From positions 1 to 64,000 of the forward strand of contig NZ_PYGA01000003.1 of the NCBI RefSeq assembly GCF_003014485.1: 64,000 bases of DNA, in the 5' to 3' direction. Of this stretch, positions 57,535 to 64,000 are shown one piece after another. Numbering within the stretch: position 1 is the first letter of the stretch; each line of letters starts with the position of its first letter. The position numbers were made by a program, and so were the translations under genes. The DNA is from Murinocardiopsis flavida (GTDB lineage: Bacteria > Actinomycetota > Actinomycetes > Streptosporangiales > Streptosporangiaceae). The notes under the pieces were generated by a model, which was given only the letters and a program-made list of their open reading frames with translations, did not search any database and was not told the origin of the DNA.

Positions 57535-57891
57535 GTGGAACTGAAGATATCGAGTCGATCTCACGATGGTTGCGCGGTGGTAACCGTGCGCGGTGAGATC
57601 GACCTGTACACGGCCCCGCAACTGCACAGCCGACTCGTCGACTCGCTCGACGACGGAGCACGCCGCCTGGTGGTGGACCTGTCGCGGGTGGATTTCTGCG
57701 ATTCCACAGGCATGAACGTCCTGTTGTCCGCCATGAAGCGCGCCAGAGAACGCGACGGCGAGTTCGAGCTCGCGGCACCCCGTCCGGCGGTGATGAAGAT
57801 CTTGCAGGTCACCGGGCTCGACGGAGTGTTCACGATCCTCGATTCCACCGACGCCATCCCGGTGCCGGCAGGGACCTCAGCGGTCGAATGA
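57535..57891 (+). CDS. STAS-domain anti-sigma factor antagonist
   Basis: This 118-residue single STAS domain reads VELKISSRSHDGCAVVTVRGEIDLYTAPQLHSRL, then LVVDLSRVDFCDSTGMNVLLSAMKRA with the phosphorylatable Ser in CDSTG. It is switched by phosphorylation and sequesters an anti-sigma kinase, probably the product of the previous gene. A TACAGT -10-like box ends 7 bp before GTG 57535, suggesting a leaderless transcript. The stop overlaps the glycosyltransferase ATG. Confidence 0.92.
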   Translation: MELKISSRSHDGCAVVTVRGEIDLYTAPQLHSRLVDSLDDGARRLVVDLSRVDFCDSTGMNVLLSAMKRARERDGEFELAAPRPAVMKILQVTGLDGVFTILDSTDAIPVPAGTSAVE

Positions 57892-58739
57892 CCCCGGCCG
57901 CCGGCCCTGGGGCGGCGATCGCCGCCGTCATCGCCGCGCGGAACGAGGCCGACCGCGTCGCGGCCACGGTGCGCGCCGCCCGCACCCTGCCGGGCGTCGA
58001 CCTCATCGTGGTCGTCGACGACGGCTCCACCGATTCCACCGTCGCCGCCGCAGCGGGTGCCGGCGCCCGCGTGCTGCGGCACGGCCGCACCCGCGGCAAG
58101 GGCGCGGCCATGGAGAGCGGGGCCGAGGGCGTCCAGCTCATCGAGGCCCACACCGCGGCGGCCGGCACCGCAGCGCTCCCCCGCCACCTGCTGTTCCTCG
58201 ACGCCGATCTCGGGGCGAGCGCCGCGTTGGCGGCCCCTCTCATAGCCCCCGTCCGCGCCGGCACCGCGGCGGTCACCGTCGCGCTGCTCCCACCGTCGCG
58301 CAGCCGCATGGCGGGGCAGGGGATCATCCTGCGGCTGGCCCGCGACGGGGTCAGGCGCGCCACCGACTGGGAGCCCGAGCAGCCCTTGAGCGGCCAGCGG
58401 TGCATGACCCGCGCGGCGTTCGAGGCGGCGCGCCCGCTCGCGGCCGGGTTCGGGGTGGAGGTCGCGCTCACCATCGACCTGCTGCGCCGCGGCCACCAGG
58501 TGCTGGAGGTCGAGGTGCCGCTGGAGCACCGTCCGACCGGAACCGGCCCCGCCGCGCAGGCGCACCGCGCCCGCCAGTTGCGCGATGTCGGCCGGGCGCT
58601 CGCGGTGCGGACCGTCGTCCCGGCGGTGCGTAGCGGCGCACGCACGGCCGCGGGAAGCGCGGCCGCGTCCGTTTCGCGAGGGGTCGCCCGGGTTCGGCAC
58701 GCCGTACGCGAAAAGTATCCGCACATGGACGGACGGTAA
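57888..58739 (+). CDS. Family 2 glycosyltransferase
   Basis: This 283-residue GT-A enzyme has IAAVIAARNEADRVAATV, LIVVVDDGSTDST (nucleotide-binding DDGS), and FLDADLGAS (DxD motif binding metal and sugar nucleotide). There is no membrane helix, but the C-terminal region is basic and could be peripheral. It is coupled to the STAS gene by an ATGA overlap. Relatives include glucosyl-3-phosphoglycerate synthase-like and polyprenol-phosphate glycosyltransferases; the donor and acceptor are not predictable here. Confidence 0.85.
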   Translation: MTPAAGPGAAIAAVIAARNEADRVAATVRAARTLPGVDLIVVVDDGSTDSTVAAAAGAGARVLRHGRTRGKGAAMESGAEGVQLIEAHTAAAGTAALPRHLLFLDADLGASAALAAPLIAPVRAGTAAVTVALLPPSRSRMAGQGIILRLARDGVRRATDWEPEQPLSGQRCMTRAAFEAARPLAAGFGVEVALTIDLLRRGHQVLEVEVPLEHRPTGTGPAAQAHRARQLRDVGRALAVRTVVPAVRSGARTAAGSAAASVSRGVARVRHAVREKYPHMDGR

Positions 58740-58755
58740 CCATTACGCTCGCCGT

Positions 58756-59409
58756 GTGACTTTAACCATCATGGCCGTCGCAGGGGCGCTGTGCGGTATC
58801 GCCGGACTCCTCCTCAGCGGCTTCGCCTTCCAGAGGTCCCGTTCCGCCGTTGACGACTGCCGTGCCGTGGTCCAGCGGCTCGTCCCCGATTCCGGCGGCA
58901 TCGACGTCCGCGCCGTCCGCGACGTCGCCGTGGTGCGCTACGACGCGCTGGAGGAGATGAGCGGCGCGCGCTCGTTCTCGATGGCGCTGCTGAGCTCCGC
59001 GGGCGACGGCGTGGTGCTCACCTCCATCAACGGCCGCACCGAGTCCCGCACCTACGCCAAGTCCGTCGCGGGCGGCGAGTCCGCCGAGGTGCTGTCACCC
59101 GAGGAGTACCGCGCAATCCGCGCCGCACGGCTCGGCCAGGGCCCCAGCGGTGCCCCGGTGTCCGGGCCGGGCCGGTCCGCCGCCGGGCCGCTCGTCCCGC
59201 CCGTGCGGGCCGCCGATCCCGAGGCCGAGGCGCCCGACGAGGCCGCCCGGCAGGTGTCCGTGGTCCCCGCCCAAGGCGAACCGGCCGAACGGGCCGAGCC
59301 GTCCGAGCCGGCCGCTGCCGACACCGAGGACGCGGACGGCGGCGCCCCGGCCGAGGCGGGGCGCGGCGCGGGCCGGCGGCGCGCGTCGTCCAAGGCCGCG
59401 AAGGGATAG
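58756..59409 (+). CDS. DUF4446 family protein
   Basis: This 217-residue protein has an N-terminal membrane helix (about 3-24, IMAVAGALCGIAGLLLSGFAF) and a DUF4446 core with DVRAVRDVAVVRYDALEEMSGARSFSMALLSSAGDGVVLTSINGRTESRTYAKSV, then a long acidic, Ala/Pro-rich tail ending in Lys/Arg. The function is unknown. A TACGCT box (58744-58749) lies 7 bp before GTG 58756, so it is probably leaderless. The position before pheA-serS is common in actinobacteria. Confidence 0.9.
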   Translation: MTLTIMAVAGALCGIAGLLLSGFAFQRSRSAVDDCRAVVQRLVPDSGGIDVRAVRDVAVVRYDALEEMSGARSFSMALLSSAGDGVVLTSINGRTESRTYAKSVAGGESAEVLSPEEYRAIRAARLGQGPSGAPVSGPGRSAAGPLVPPVRAADPEAEAPDEAARQVSVVPAQGEPAERAEPSEPAAADTEDADGGAPAEAGRGAGRRRASSKAAKG

Positions 59410-59483
59410 CGGAGCCCGGCCGCCGCGGGGCCCAGTACCAGTTCATCGGCATCGGTGCTGGCCACGGGTATAGCCTGCGAGAT

Positions 59484-60428
59484 ATGCCGAACCGCTACGC
59501 CTATCTCGGGCCCGAGGGAACGTTCACCGAAGCCGCACTGCGGGCACTCCGGCCCGACGAGTCCGGTGAGTTCATCCCCTGCTCCGGTGTCGACGCGGTG
59601 TTCGCCGCCGTGCGCAGCGGCGCGGCCGACAGCGGTGTCGCCCCGCTGGAGAACTCCGTCGAGGGCGGGGTCACGGCCACCATCGCCGAGCTCATCAACG
59701 GCGCGCCGCTGCTCATCGCGGCCGAGGTCGCGGTGCCCGTGGAGTTCACCCTGTTCGCGCGCGAGGGTGTGCGGCTCGCCGACGTCAAACGGGTCGCCAC
59801 GCACGCGCACGCCCTGGCCCAGTGCCGGGGCTGGCTCGCCGAGCACCTTCCCGACGCCGAGACGTTCACGGTGTCGTCGACCGCCGCGGCGGCCCGCGCG
59901 GTCGCCGAACCCGGCGCGCCCTACGACGCCGCCATCGCCGCGCGCGTCGCAGGGGAGCGCTACCACCTGACCGCCGTCGCCGAGGGGGTCGGCGACCGCT
60001 CCGACGCCGCCACCCGGTTCGTGCACCTGGTGCGCCCGGGGCCGCTGCCCGCGCCGACCGGCGCCGACCGCACCTCGCTGGTCGCGTTCCTCTCCGACGA
60101 CCACCCCGGCGCACTGGTCGAGCTGCTCGACCAGTTCGCGGTCCGCGGGGTGAACCTGACCCGGCTGGAGTCGCGGCCCACGGGCGACGGCCTGGGCAGG
60201 TACTGCTTCTGCCTCGACGCCGACGGCCACGTCGCCGAGGCGAGGGTCGGCGAGGCCCTCATGGGCCTGCGCCGCATCTGCAAGGACATCCGCTTCCTCG
60301 GCAGCTATCCGCGCGCCGACGCCGATACCGAACTGACCCCGTTCATGCCCGCCCGGGGTACCAGCAACGCCGACTTCCACGAGGCCGAGCAGTGGCTCGC
60401 GCACATCCGCGCGGGGCAGGTGGCCTGA
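59484..60428 (+). CDS. pheA: Prephenate dehydratase
   Basis: This 314-residue enzyme of phenylalanine biosynthesis has a dehydratase domain (about 3-190; YAYLGPEGTFTEAAL, APLENSVEGGV, and SDAATRFVHL, in which the TRF motif is catalytic) and a C-terminal ACT domain (about 200-285; HPGALVELLDQFAVRGVNLTRLESRP) that gives feedback inhibition by phenylalanine. It converts prephenate to phenylpyruvate. A TAGCCT box 7 bp before ATG 59484 suggests a leaderless mRNA. Confidence 0.96.
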   Translation: MPNRYAYLGPEGTFTEAALRALRPDESGEFIPCSGVDAVFAAVRSGAADSGVAPLENSVEGGVTATIAELINGAPLLIAAEVAVPVEFTLFAREGVRLADVKRVATHAHALAQCRGWLAEHLPDAETFTVSSTAAAARAVAEPGAPYDAAIAARVAGERYHLTAVAEGVGDRSDAATRFVHLVRPGPLPAPTGADRTSLVAFLSDDHPGALVELLDQFAVRGVNLTRLESRPTGDGLGRYCFCLDADGHVAEARVGEALMGLRRICKDIRFLGSYPRADADTELTPFMPARGTSNADFHEAEQWLAHIRAGQVA

Positions 60429-60537
60429 CCCGGTTCCGGCCTGGTTCCGGCGGGGCCGCGCGACGTATCCTCGGAGACCACACGGTCCGCCAGGAATGCA
60501 CCCCGCTGCGCGTGGACCCCGGGGGAGGGTGCTGCCC

Positions 60538-61107
60538 ATGCGTCGTCCGCGATCATGCGCGCTGGGCGCGGTTCCGCTCATGGTGCTCGCCGGGTGCACG
60601 GCGGGCCCGGCCGAGCCCACCCACGTCGCCTCCACCAAGAGCATGCGCATCCCCGAGGTCGTGTTCACCGCCGCGCCCCGCACCATCGAGGGGATCGACC
60701 TCTGCGACCTCATAGCCCCCGACCAGGCGCGCGCCCTGGGCCTGTCGGACCAGGGCACGCCGATCGAGAGCGAGGCCGGCGACACCGACGTCGCCAACGA
60801 GTGCCTGTGGGGGTCCGCGTCGGCGGCCGACAACGGCCGCGTCGCCCTGCGCGTGCACCGCAGGCTGACCTTCCGCACCCTGCTGATGCAGCACAACGCC
60901 GACGAATCCGAGGTCACCTGGCGCAAGGGCCACCCCGTGTTCAACGCGACGGGCGACTCCTTCCTCGACTGCGAGGTCTACGTCGGCGTGGCGCCCACCC
61001 AGGCGTTCCGGATCGAGGCGCGGGTCGGCGCCGGGTCCGGGTCCGACGCGTGCGACCTCGCCGCCGCAGTGGCCGACACCGTGCTCACCCGGCTGCCCGT
61101 CGCCTAG
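60538..61107 (+). CDS. DUF3558-family lipoprotein
   Basis: This 189-residue protein has a signal with lipobox MVLAGCTA (Cys about residue 20) and a DUF3558 domain (IDLCDLIAPDQARALGL, ANECLWGS, DSFLDCEVYVGVAPTQAFRIEARVG, DACDLAAAVADTVLTRLP). Four domain cysteines probably form two disulfides. It should be anchored to the outer face of the membrane; the function is unknown. GGGGAGGG precedes ATG 60538. Confidence 0.85.
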   Translation: MRRPRSCALGAVPLMVLAGCTAGPAEPTHVASTKSMRIPEVVFTAAPRTIEGIDLCDLIAPDQARALGLSDQGTPIESEAGDTDVANECLWGSASAADNGRVALRVHRRLTFRTLLMQHNADESEVTWRKGHPVFNATGDSFLDCEVYVGVAPTQAFRIEARVGAGSGSDACDLAAAVADTVLTRLPVA

Positions 61108-61219
61108 GGGCGGGGGCGGTTGGGGGCGGTGGCCGCAAGCGGCCAATGATCGTCCCGCGGGCGCGGTCGGCCGCGCCCGGACCCGCGGCAGCGGGTGAGC
61201 GGGGGCACCCGGACACGCG

Positions 61220-61252
61220 GAGGGCCGCGCTCCCCCTCGAAGCGCGGCCCTC
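61220..61252. terminator. Bidirectional terminator
   Basis: GAGGGCCGCGCT (61220-61231) pairs perfectly with AGCGCGGCCCTC (61241-61252) over a 9-nt loop. It separates the DUF3558 gene from the convergent small gene at 61268. Confidence 0.8.
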
Positions 61253-61267
61253 TCACTCCCTGATCGC

Positions 61268-61477
61268 TTAGGCGACGAGCGACGCCGTGCCGCCGGTCCC
61301 GGCGCCGGAGTCGTCGTCGAACATCCATTCCTCATGGGCCGCGCGCGTGAGTTCGCGGCGCAGCGCCATCTCCAGTGCGGCGTCGTCGGGTGCGTCCTGG
61401 GCGAGCCGTTCCAGGACGGCCACGATCTCCGACGCCGTGAGTGCGCCGAGCGGCTTCGACCTCCACCACTGGGTCAT
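61268..61477 (-). CDS. Small hypothetical protein (69 residues)
   Basis: This 69-residue acidic protein starts MTQWWRSKPLGALTASEIVAVLERLAQDAPDDAALEMALRREL and ends in an Asp/Gly-rich tail. The pattern is faintly like acyl-CoA carboxylase epsilon subunits (GxP-x-x-x-EhxAhxxhL), but no carboxylase gene is near and I would not assign that function. A start at ATG 61477 with GGGGAG upstream and good codon bias make it a likely real gene. Confidence 0.6.
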   Translation of the reverse strand: MTQWWRSKPLGALTASEIVAVLERLAQDAPDDAALEMALRRELTRAAHEEWMFDDDSGAGTGGTASLVA

Positions 61478-61814
61478 GTCCGGTCTCCCCTCCCGTGCCG
61501 CGCCGGGCGCGGCGTGATTCCCCCACTCTGCTCCGACGCGCGGGACCCGTCCGGGGCTCCCGACTTCGCGGAGTGGGCGGGGCCCGCCCCCTCCTCGGGC
61601 CCCGCCTCACCTGGGACACGGGCGCGGCGCCGTTCCATGACGCGGTCTCGGCGGAAAAACTCGGGCGGATTACGCGGCGGCCGCGCCCCGGGGCGCCCGA
61701 CCGCTCCGGGCAGGCCGGGAGGCACCGCCGGACGCCGTCCCGGCCCGGCGGTGCCGGGCCGGTGAACCGGCAAAGAGGATGTCGCCGCACGGCTTCCCCG
61801 GTACCCTGCACAAC
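61478..61814. other. Intergenic region upstream of serS
   Basis: No gene is visible in these 337 bp, apart from GC-rich inverted stretches near 61560-61610 and 61735-61765. A TACCCT box (61802-61807) lies 7 bp before the serS GTG, consistent with a leaderless promoter. I saw no T-box features. Confidence 0.45.
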
Positions 61815-63086
61815 GTGATCGACCTGCGTGCTCTCCGAGACGACCCTGACCGACTCCGCGCTTCGCAGCGGGCCCGCGGCGAGGACGACGCCGTCGCCGA
61901 CCGCCTGCTCGACCTCGACTCCCGGCACCGCTCCGCGCTGACCCGGTTCGAGTCGCTGCGCGCCGAGCAGAAGAGCGCCGGCAGGTCCGTCTCCTCGGCG
62001 TCCCCCGAGGAGCGCGAGCCCCTGCTCGCCGCGGCGAAGACCCTGTCGTCCCAGGTCAAGGAGGCCGAGGCCGAGGCCGACCGGCTCGCCGCCGACCTCT
62101 CCGGCGTCCTCGCCGAGGTGCCCAACATCATCGAGGAGGGCGCACCCGCAGGGGGCGTCGACGACTTCACCGTCCTCGACAAGGCCGGCGCGCCGCGCGA
62201 ACTCGGATTCACCCCGCGCGACCACCTCGAACTCGGCGAACTGCTCGGCGCCATCGACATGGACCGCGGCGCCAAGGTCTCCGGTGCCCGCTTCTACTTC
62301 CTCACCGGCGTGGGCGCGATGCTGGAACTGGGCCTGCTGAACATGGCCATGCAGCGGGCCGCGGCCAACGGCTTCACCCCGATGATCCCGCCCGTTCTGG
62401 TCAAACCCGAGACCATGGGCGGTACCGGTTTCCTCGGCGAGCACGCCCCGGAGGTCTACCACCTGCCGGCCGACGACCTGTACCTGGTGGGCACCTCCGA
62501 GGTGCCCCTCGCGGGCTACCACGCGAACGAGATCCTGGCCGCCGACGCGCTCCCGCACCGCTACATCGGCTGGTCGCCGTGCTTCCGCCGCGAAGCGGGG
62601 TCCTACGGCAAGGACACCCGCGGCATCATCCGGGTCCACCAGTTCAACAAGGCCGAGATGTTCGTCTACACCACGGCGGAGCGGGCCCACGAGGAGCACC
62701 TGCGGCTGCTCGGCTGGCAGCGGGAGATGCTCGACCTGCTGGAGCTGCCCTACCGCGTCATCGACACCGCGGCGGGCGACCTCGGCACGAGCGCGGCCCG
62801 CAAGTACGACTGCGAGGCGTGGGTGCCCACCCAGGGCGCCTACCGCGAGCTGACGTCCACCTCGAACTGCACCGACTTCCAGGCGCGGCGGCTGAACATC
62901 CGCTACCGCGACCCCGAGGGCAAACCGCGGTTCGCCACCACCCTGAACGGCACGCTCGCCACCACCCGGTGGATCGTCGCCATCCTGGAGAACCACCAGC
63001 AGGCCGACGGTTCCGTGGTGCTCCCCGAGGCGCTGCGGCCCTTCGTCGGCCGCGAGGTCCTGGAGCCGGTCGGCGCGAAGGGCTGA
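61815..63086 (+). CDS. serS: Seryl-tRNA synthetase
   Basis: This 423-residue class II synthetase has an N-terminal antiparallel coiled-coil (about 25-105) that binds the long arm of tRNA-Ser, motif 2 around [25 protein letters not shown], and motif 3 around [18 protein letters not shown] with the conserved Arg. GTG 61815 ([18 protein letters not shown]) gives the normal family N-terminus; the upstream extension is not conserved. Monocistronic, followed by a strong hairpin. Confidence 0.97.
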   Translation: MIDLRALRDDPDRLRASQRARGEDDAVADRLLDLDSRHRSALTRFESLRAEQKSAGRSVSSASPEEREPLLAAAKTLSSQVKEAEAEADRLAADLSGVLAEVPNIIEEGAPAGGVDDFTVLDKAGAPRELGFTPRDHLELGELLGAIDMDRGAKVSGARFYFLTGVGAMLELGLLNMAMQRAAANGFTPMIPPVLVKPETMGGTGFLGEHAPEVYHLPADDLYLVGTSEVPLAGYHANEILAADALPHRYIGWSPCFRREAGSYGKDTRGIIRVHQFNKAEMFVYTTAERAHEEHLRLLGWQREMLDLLELPYRVIDTAAGDLGTSAARKYDCEAWVPTQGAYRELTSTSNCTDFQARRLNIRYRDPEGKPRFATTLNGTLATTRWIVAILENHQQADGSVVLPEALRPFVGREVLEPVGAKG

Positions 63087-63093
63087 ACGGCGG

Positions 63094-63135
63094 CGCGGCG
63101 CCCCGGCGGCGGAGGTCGGCCGCCGGGGCGCCGCG
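63094..63135. terminator. Bidirectional terminator after serS
   Basis: A perfect 17-bp stem (63094-63110 with 63119-63135) surrounds an 8-nt loop, between serS and the convergent bpa gene. Confidence 0.85.
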
Positions 63136-63142
63136 CGTGCCG

Positions 63143-63691
63143 CTACAGGTAGGGGCCCGACCCCGGGCGGGGCCGCTGCGGCTGCTCGCCGCCCTGCATG
63201 TCGGGCACTCCCGACGGCAGCGCCTTGCGCATGTTCTCCAGCTGCGCCCGCGCCGCCATCTGCTGCGCGAACAGGGTGGTCTGGATCCCGTGGAACAGCC
63301 CTTCGAGCCAGCCCACCAACTGGGCCTGGGCGATGCGCAGCTCCGACTCGCTCGGGGTGGCGTCCTCGGCGAACGGCAGCGACAGCCGTTCGAGCTCGGC
63401 GATCAGCTCCGGCGCGAGCCCGTCCTCCAGCTCCTTCACCGAGCTGGAGTGGATCTCCTTGAGCCGGGCGCGGCTGGCCTCGTCGAGCGGGGCGGCCTTC
63501 ACCTCTTCGAGCAGCTGGCGGATCATGCTGCCGATGCGCATGACCTTCGCCGGGTGCTCGACCATGTCGGTGATGGGGCGCTCGTCGGGCTCCTGGTCGG
63601 CGCCGTCGCCGTCCTGGCCTGCCTGCCCGGTCGAGCCCGGCCCGACGATGAGGAGCTGCGGCTGTTCGTCTTCGTTGAATCCGTTGCTCAT
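63143..63691 (-). CDS. bpa: Bacterial proteasome activator Bpa/PafE
   Basis: This 182-residue protein has an acidic disordered N-terminus and a four-helix-bundle core (about 45-160; HPAKVMRIGSMIRQLLEEVKAAPLDEASRARLKEIH and QLVGWLEGLFHGIQTTLFAQQMAARAQLENM). It ends GPYL. Bpa/PafE forms a dodecameric ring that opens the 20S proteasome gate ATP-independently, docking by a C-terminal GQYL motif; here Gln is replaced by Pro. ATG 63691 is used; GTG 63703 is possible. It implies a proteasome in this organism. Confidence 0.92.
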   Translation of the reverse strand: MSNGFNEDEQPQLLIVGPGSTGQAGQDGDGADQEPDERPITDMVEHPAKVMRIGSMIRQLLEEVKAAPLDEASRARLKEIHSSSVKELEDGLAPELIAELERLSLPFAEDATPSESELRIAQAQLVGWLEGLFHGIQTTLFAQQMAARAQLENMRKALPSGVPDMQGGEQPQRPRPGSGPYL

Positions 63692-63759
63692 GGGTTCTCT
63701 CACCTAGGCGGACATAATGTGCTGAACGGCGGGCCCGGCGGCACGCCGTACGAGCGCGC

Positions 63760-64000
63760 TCAGCGGGTCAGCACGATCTTGCCGATGTGCGCGCTCGATT
63801 CCATGACGCGATGCGCCTCGCTCGCGTCGGCGAGCGGCACCGTACGGTCCACGATAGGCCGGACCGTCCCCCGCGCGATCAGCGGCCAAACGTGTTCGCG
63901 GACCCCGGCGACGATCGCGGCCTTCTCCTCGACGGGGCGCGAACGGAGGGTGGTCGCGTGCACACTCAGCCGTTTGACCAGCATCCGACCGAGGTCGAGT
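63760..64000 (-). CDS. NADPH:quinone oxidoreductase-like protein (3' part, runs off the right edge)
   Basis: Only the C-terminal ~79 residues are in the window: LDLGRMLVKRLSVHATTLRSRPVEEKAAIVAG, HVWPLIARGTVRPIVDRTVPLADASEAHRVMESSAHIGKIVLTR. This is the characteristic end of medium-chain zeta-crystallin/PIG3-type quinone oxidoreductases. The nucleotide-binding domain lies outside the window. The internal Met at 63984 is not the true start. Confidence 0.88.
   Translation of the reverse strand, partial: LDLGRMLVKRLSVHATTLRSRPVEEKAAIVAGVREHVWPLIARGTVRPIVDRTVPLADASEAHRVMESSAHIGKIVLTR

Noticed and set aside
61268-61477. Acyl-CoA carboxylase epsilon subunit
   Set aside because: The resemblance is limited to a short helical pattern, and no carboxylase genes are adjacent.
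61478-61814. Serine T-box riboswitch before serS
   Set aside because: No specifier hairpin or T-box consensus is visible, and the -10-like box next to the start codon suggests a leaderless mRNA.

Overview
The window is high-GC actinobacterial chromosome, most likely from the Nocardiopsaceae (Nocardiopsis/Thermobifida/Streptomonospora type). Support for this comes from GTG starts and probable leaderless genes, a DLW-39 small protein, a cvnABCD conservon, the pknB-pknA-pbpA-rodA-pstP-fhaB-fhaA division locus with crgA, a bacterial proteasome activator (Bpa) gene, and a guanidine-III riboswitch that closely resembles the Thermobifida fusca one as I remember it. All family assignments come from reading motifs; no database search was run.

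Layout. 1-5.9 kb: the 3' end of an rRNA operon (23S tail, 5S, terminator), a small tyrosine phosphatase, a GNAT acetyltransferase, two small unknown genes, a guanidine-III riboswitch with a Gdx-type SMR exporter, an XRE/DUF5753 regulator, an alpha/beta hydrolase and DLW-39. 5.97-18.46 kb: an actinomycete integrative and conjugative element (AICE) of the pSAM2 type, inserted in the 3' half of a tRNA-Ala(TGC) gene and bounded by a perfect 44-bp direct repeat. It carries int, xis, repSA, traSA, a Pra-like gene, a Nudix (Pif-like) gene, an HD hydrolase, a double-headed GntR regulator and two paralogous HTH/PLD-like regulators. Next to the distal attachment site is an AT-rich two-gene cargo: a DUF6414-like protein followed by a PIN-domain nuclease. 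This pair is the best candidate in the window for an undescribed system.

18.5-35.7 kb: a class C beta-lactamase-like lipoprotein, a hydrolase and a broken regulator. Then comes a large locus that looks like uptake and breakdown of glycerophosphodiesters, teichoic acid fragments or polyol phosphates: a TagC-like secreted propeller, a GDPD, a three-gene ABC importer without its own ATPase, two FGGY kinases, a histidine phosphatase, a DeoR regulator, a 2-hydroxyacid dehydrogenase, and a PiT transporter with a DUF47 partner. A berberine-bridge-type FAD oxidoreductase follows.

35.9-52.7 kb: the conservon cvnABCD, DUF1707/DUF4870 and DUF5324 proteins, a cyclophilin, a rhomboid protease, a three-box DnaA-box cluster, crgA, and the Ser/Thr kinase and cell-elongation operon with its phosphatase and FHA proteins. 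52.9-64 kb: tRNA-Leu(CAG), a lipoprotein with a subtilisin-inhibitor-like domain, rhodanese, Ogt, a PAS/GAF histidine kinase, an anti-sigma-type ATPase and a STAS antagonist, a GT2 glycosyltransferase, DUF4446, pheA, a DUF3558 lipoprotein, serS, bpa, and the 3' part of a quinone oxidoreductase gene that runs off the right edge.
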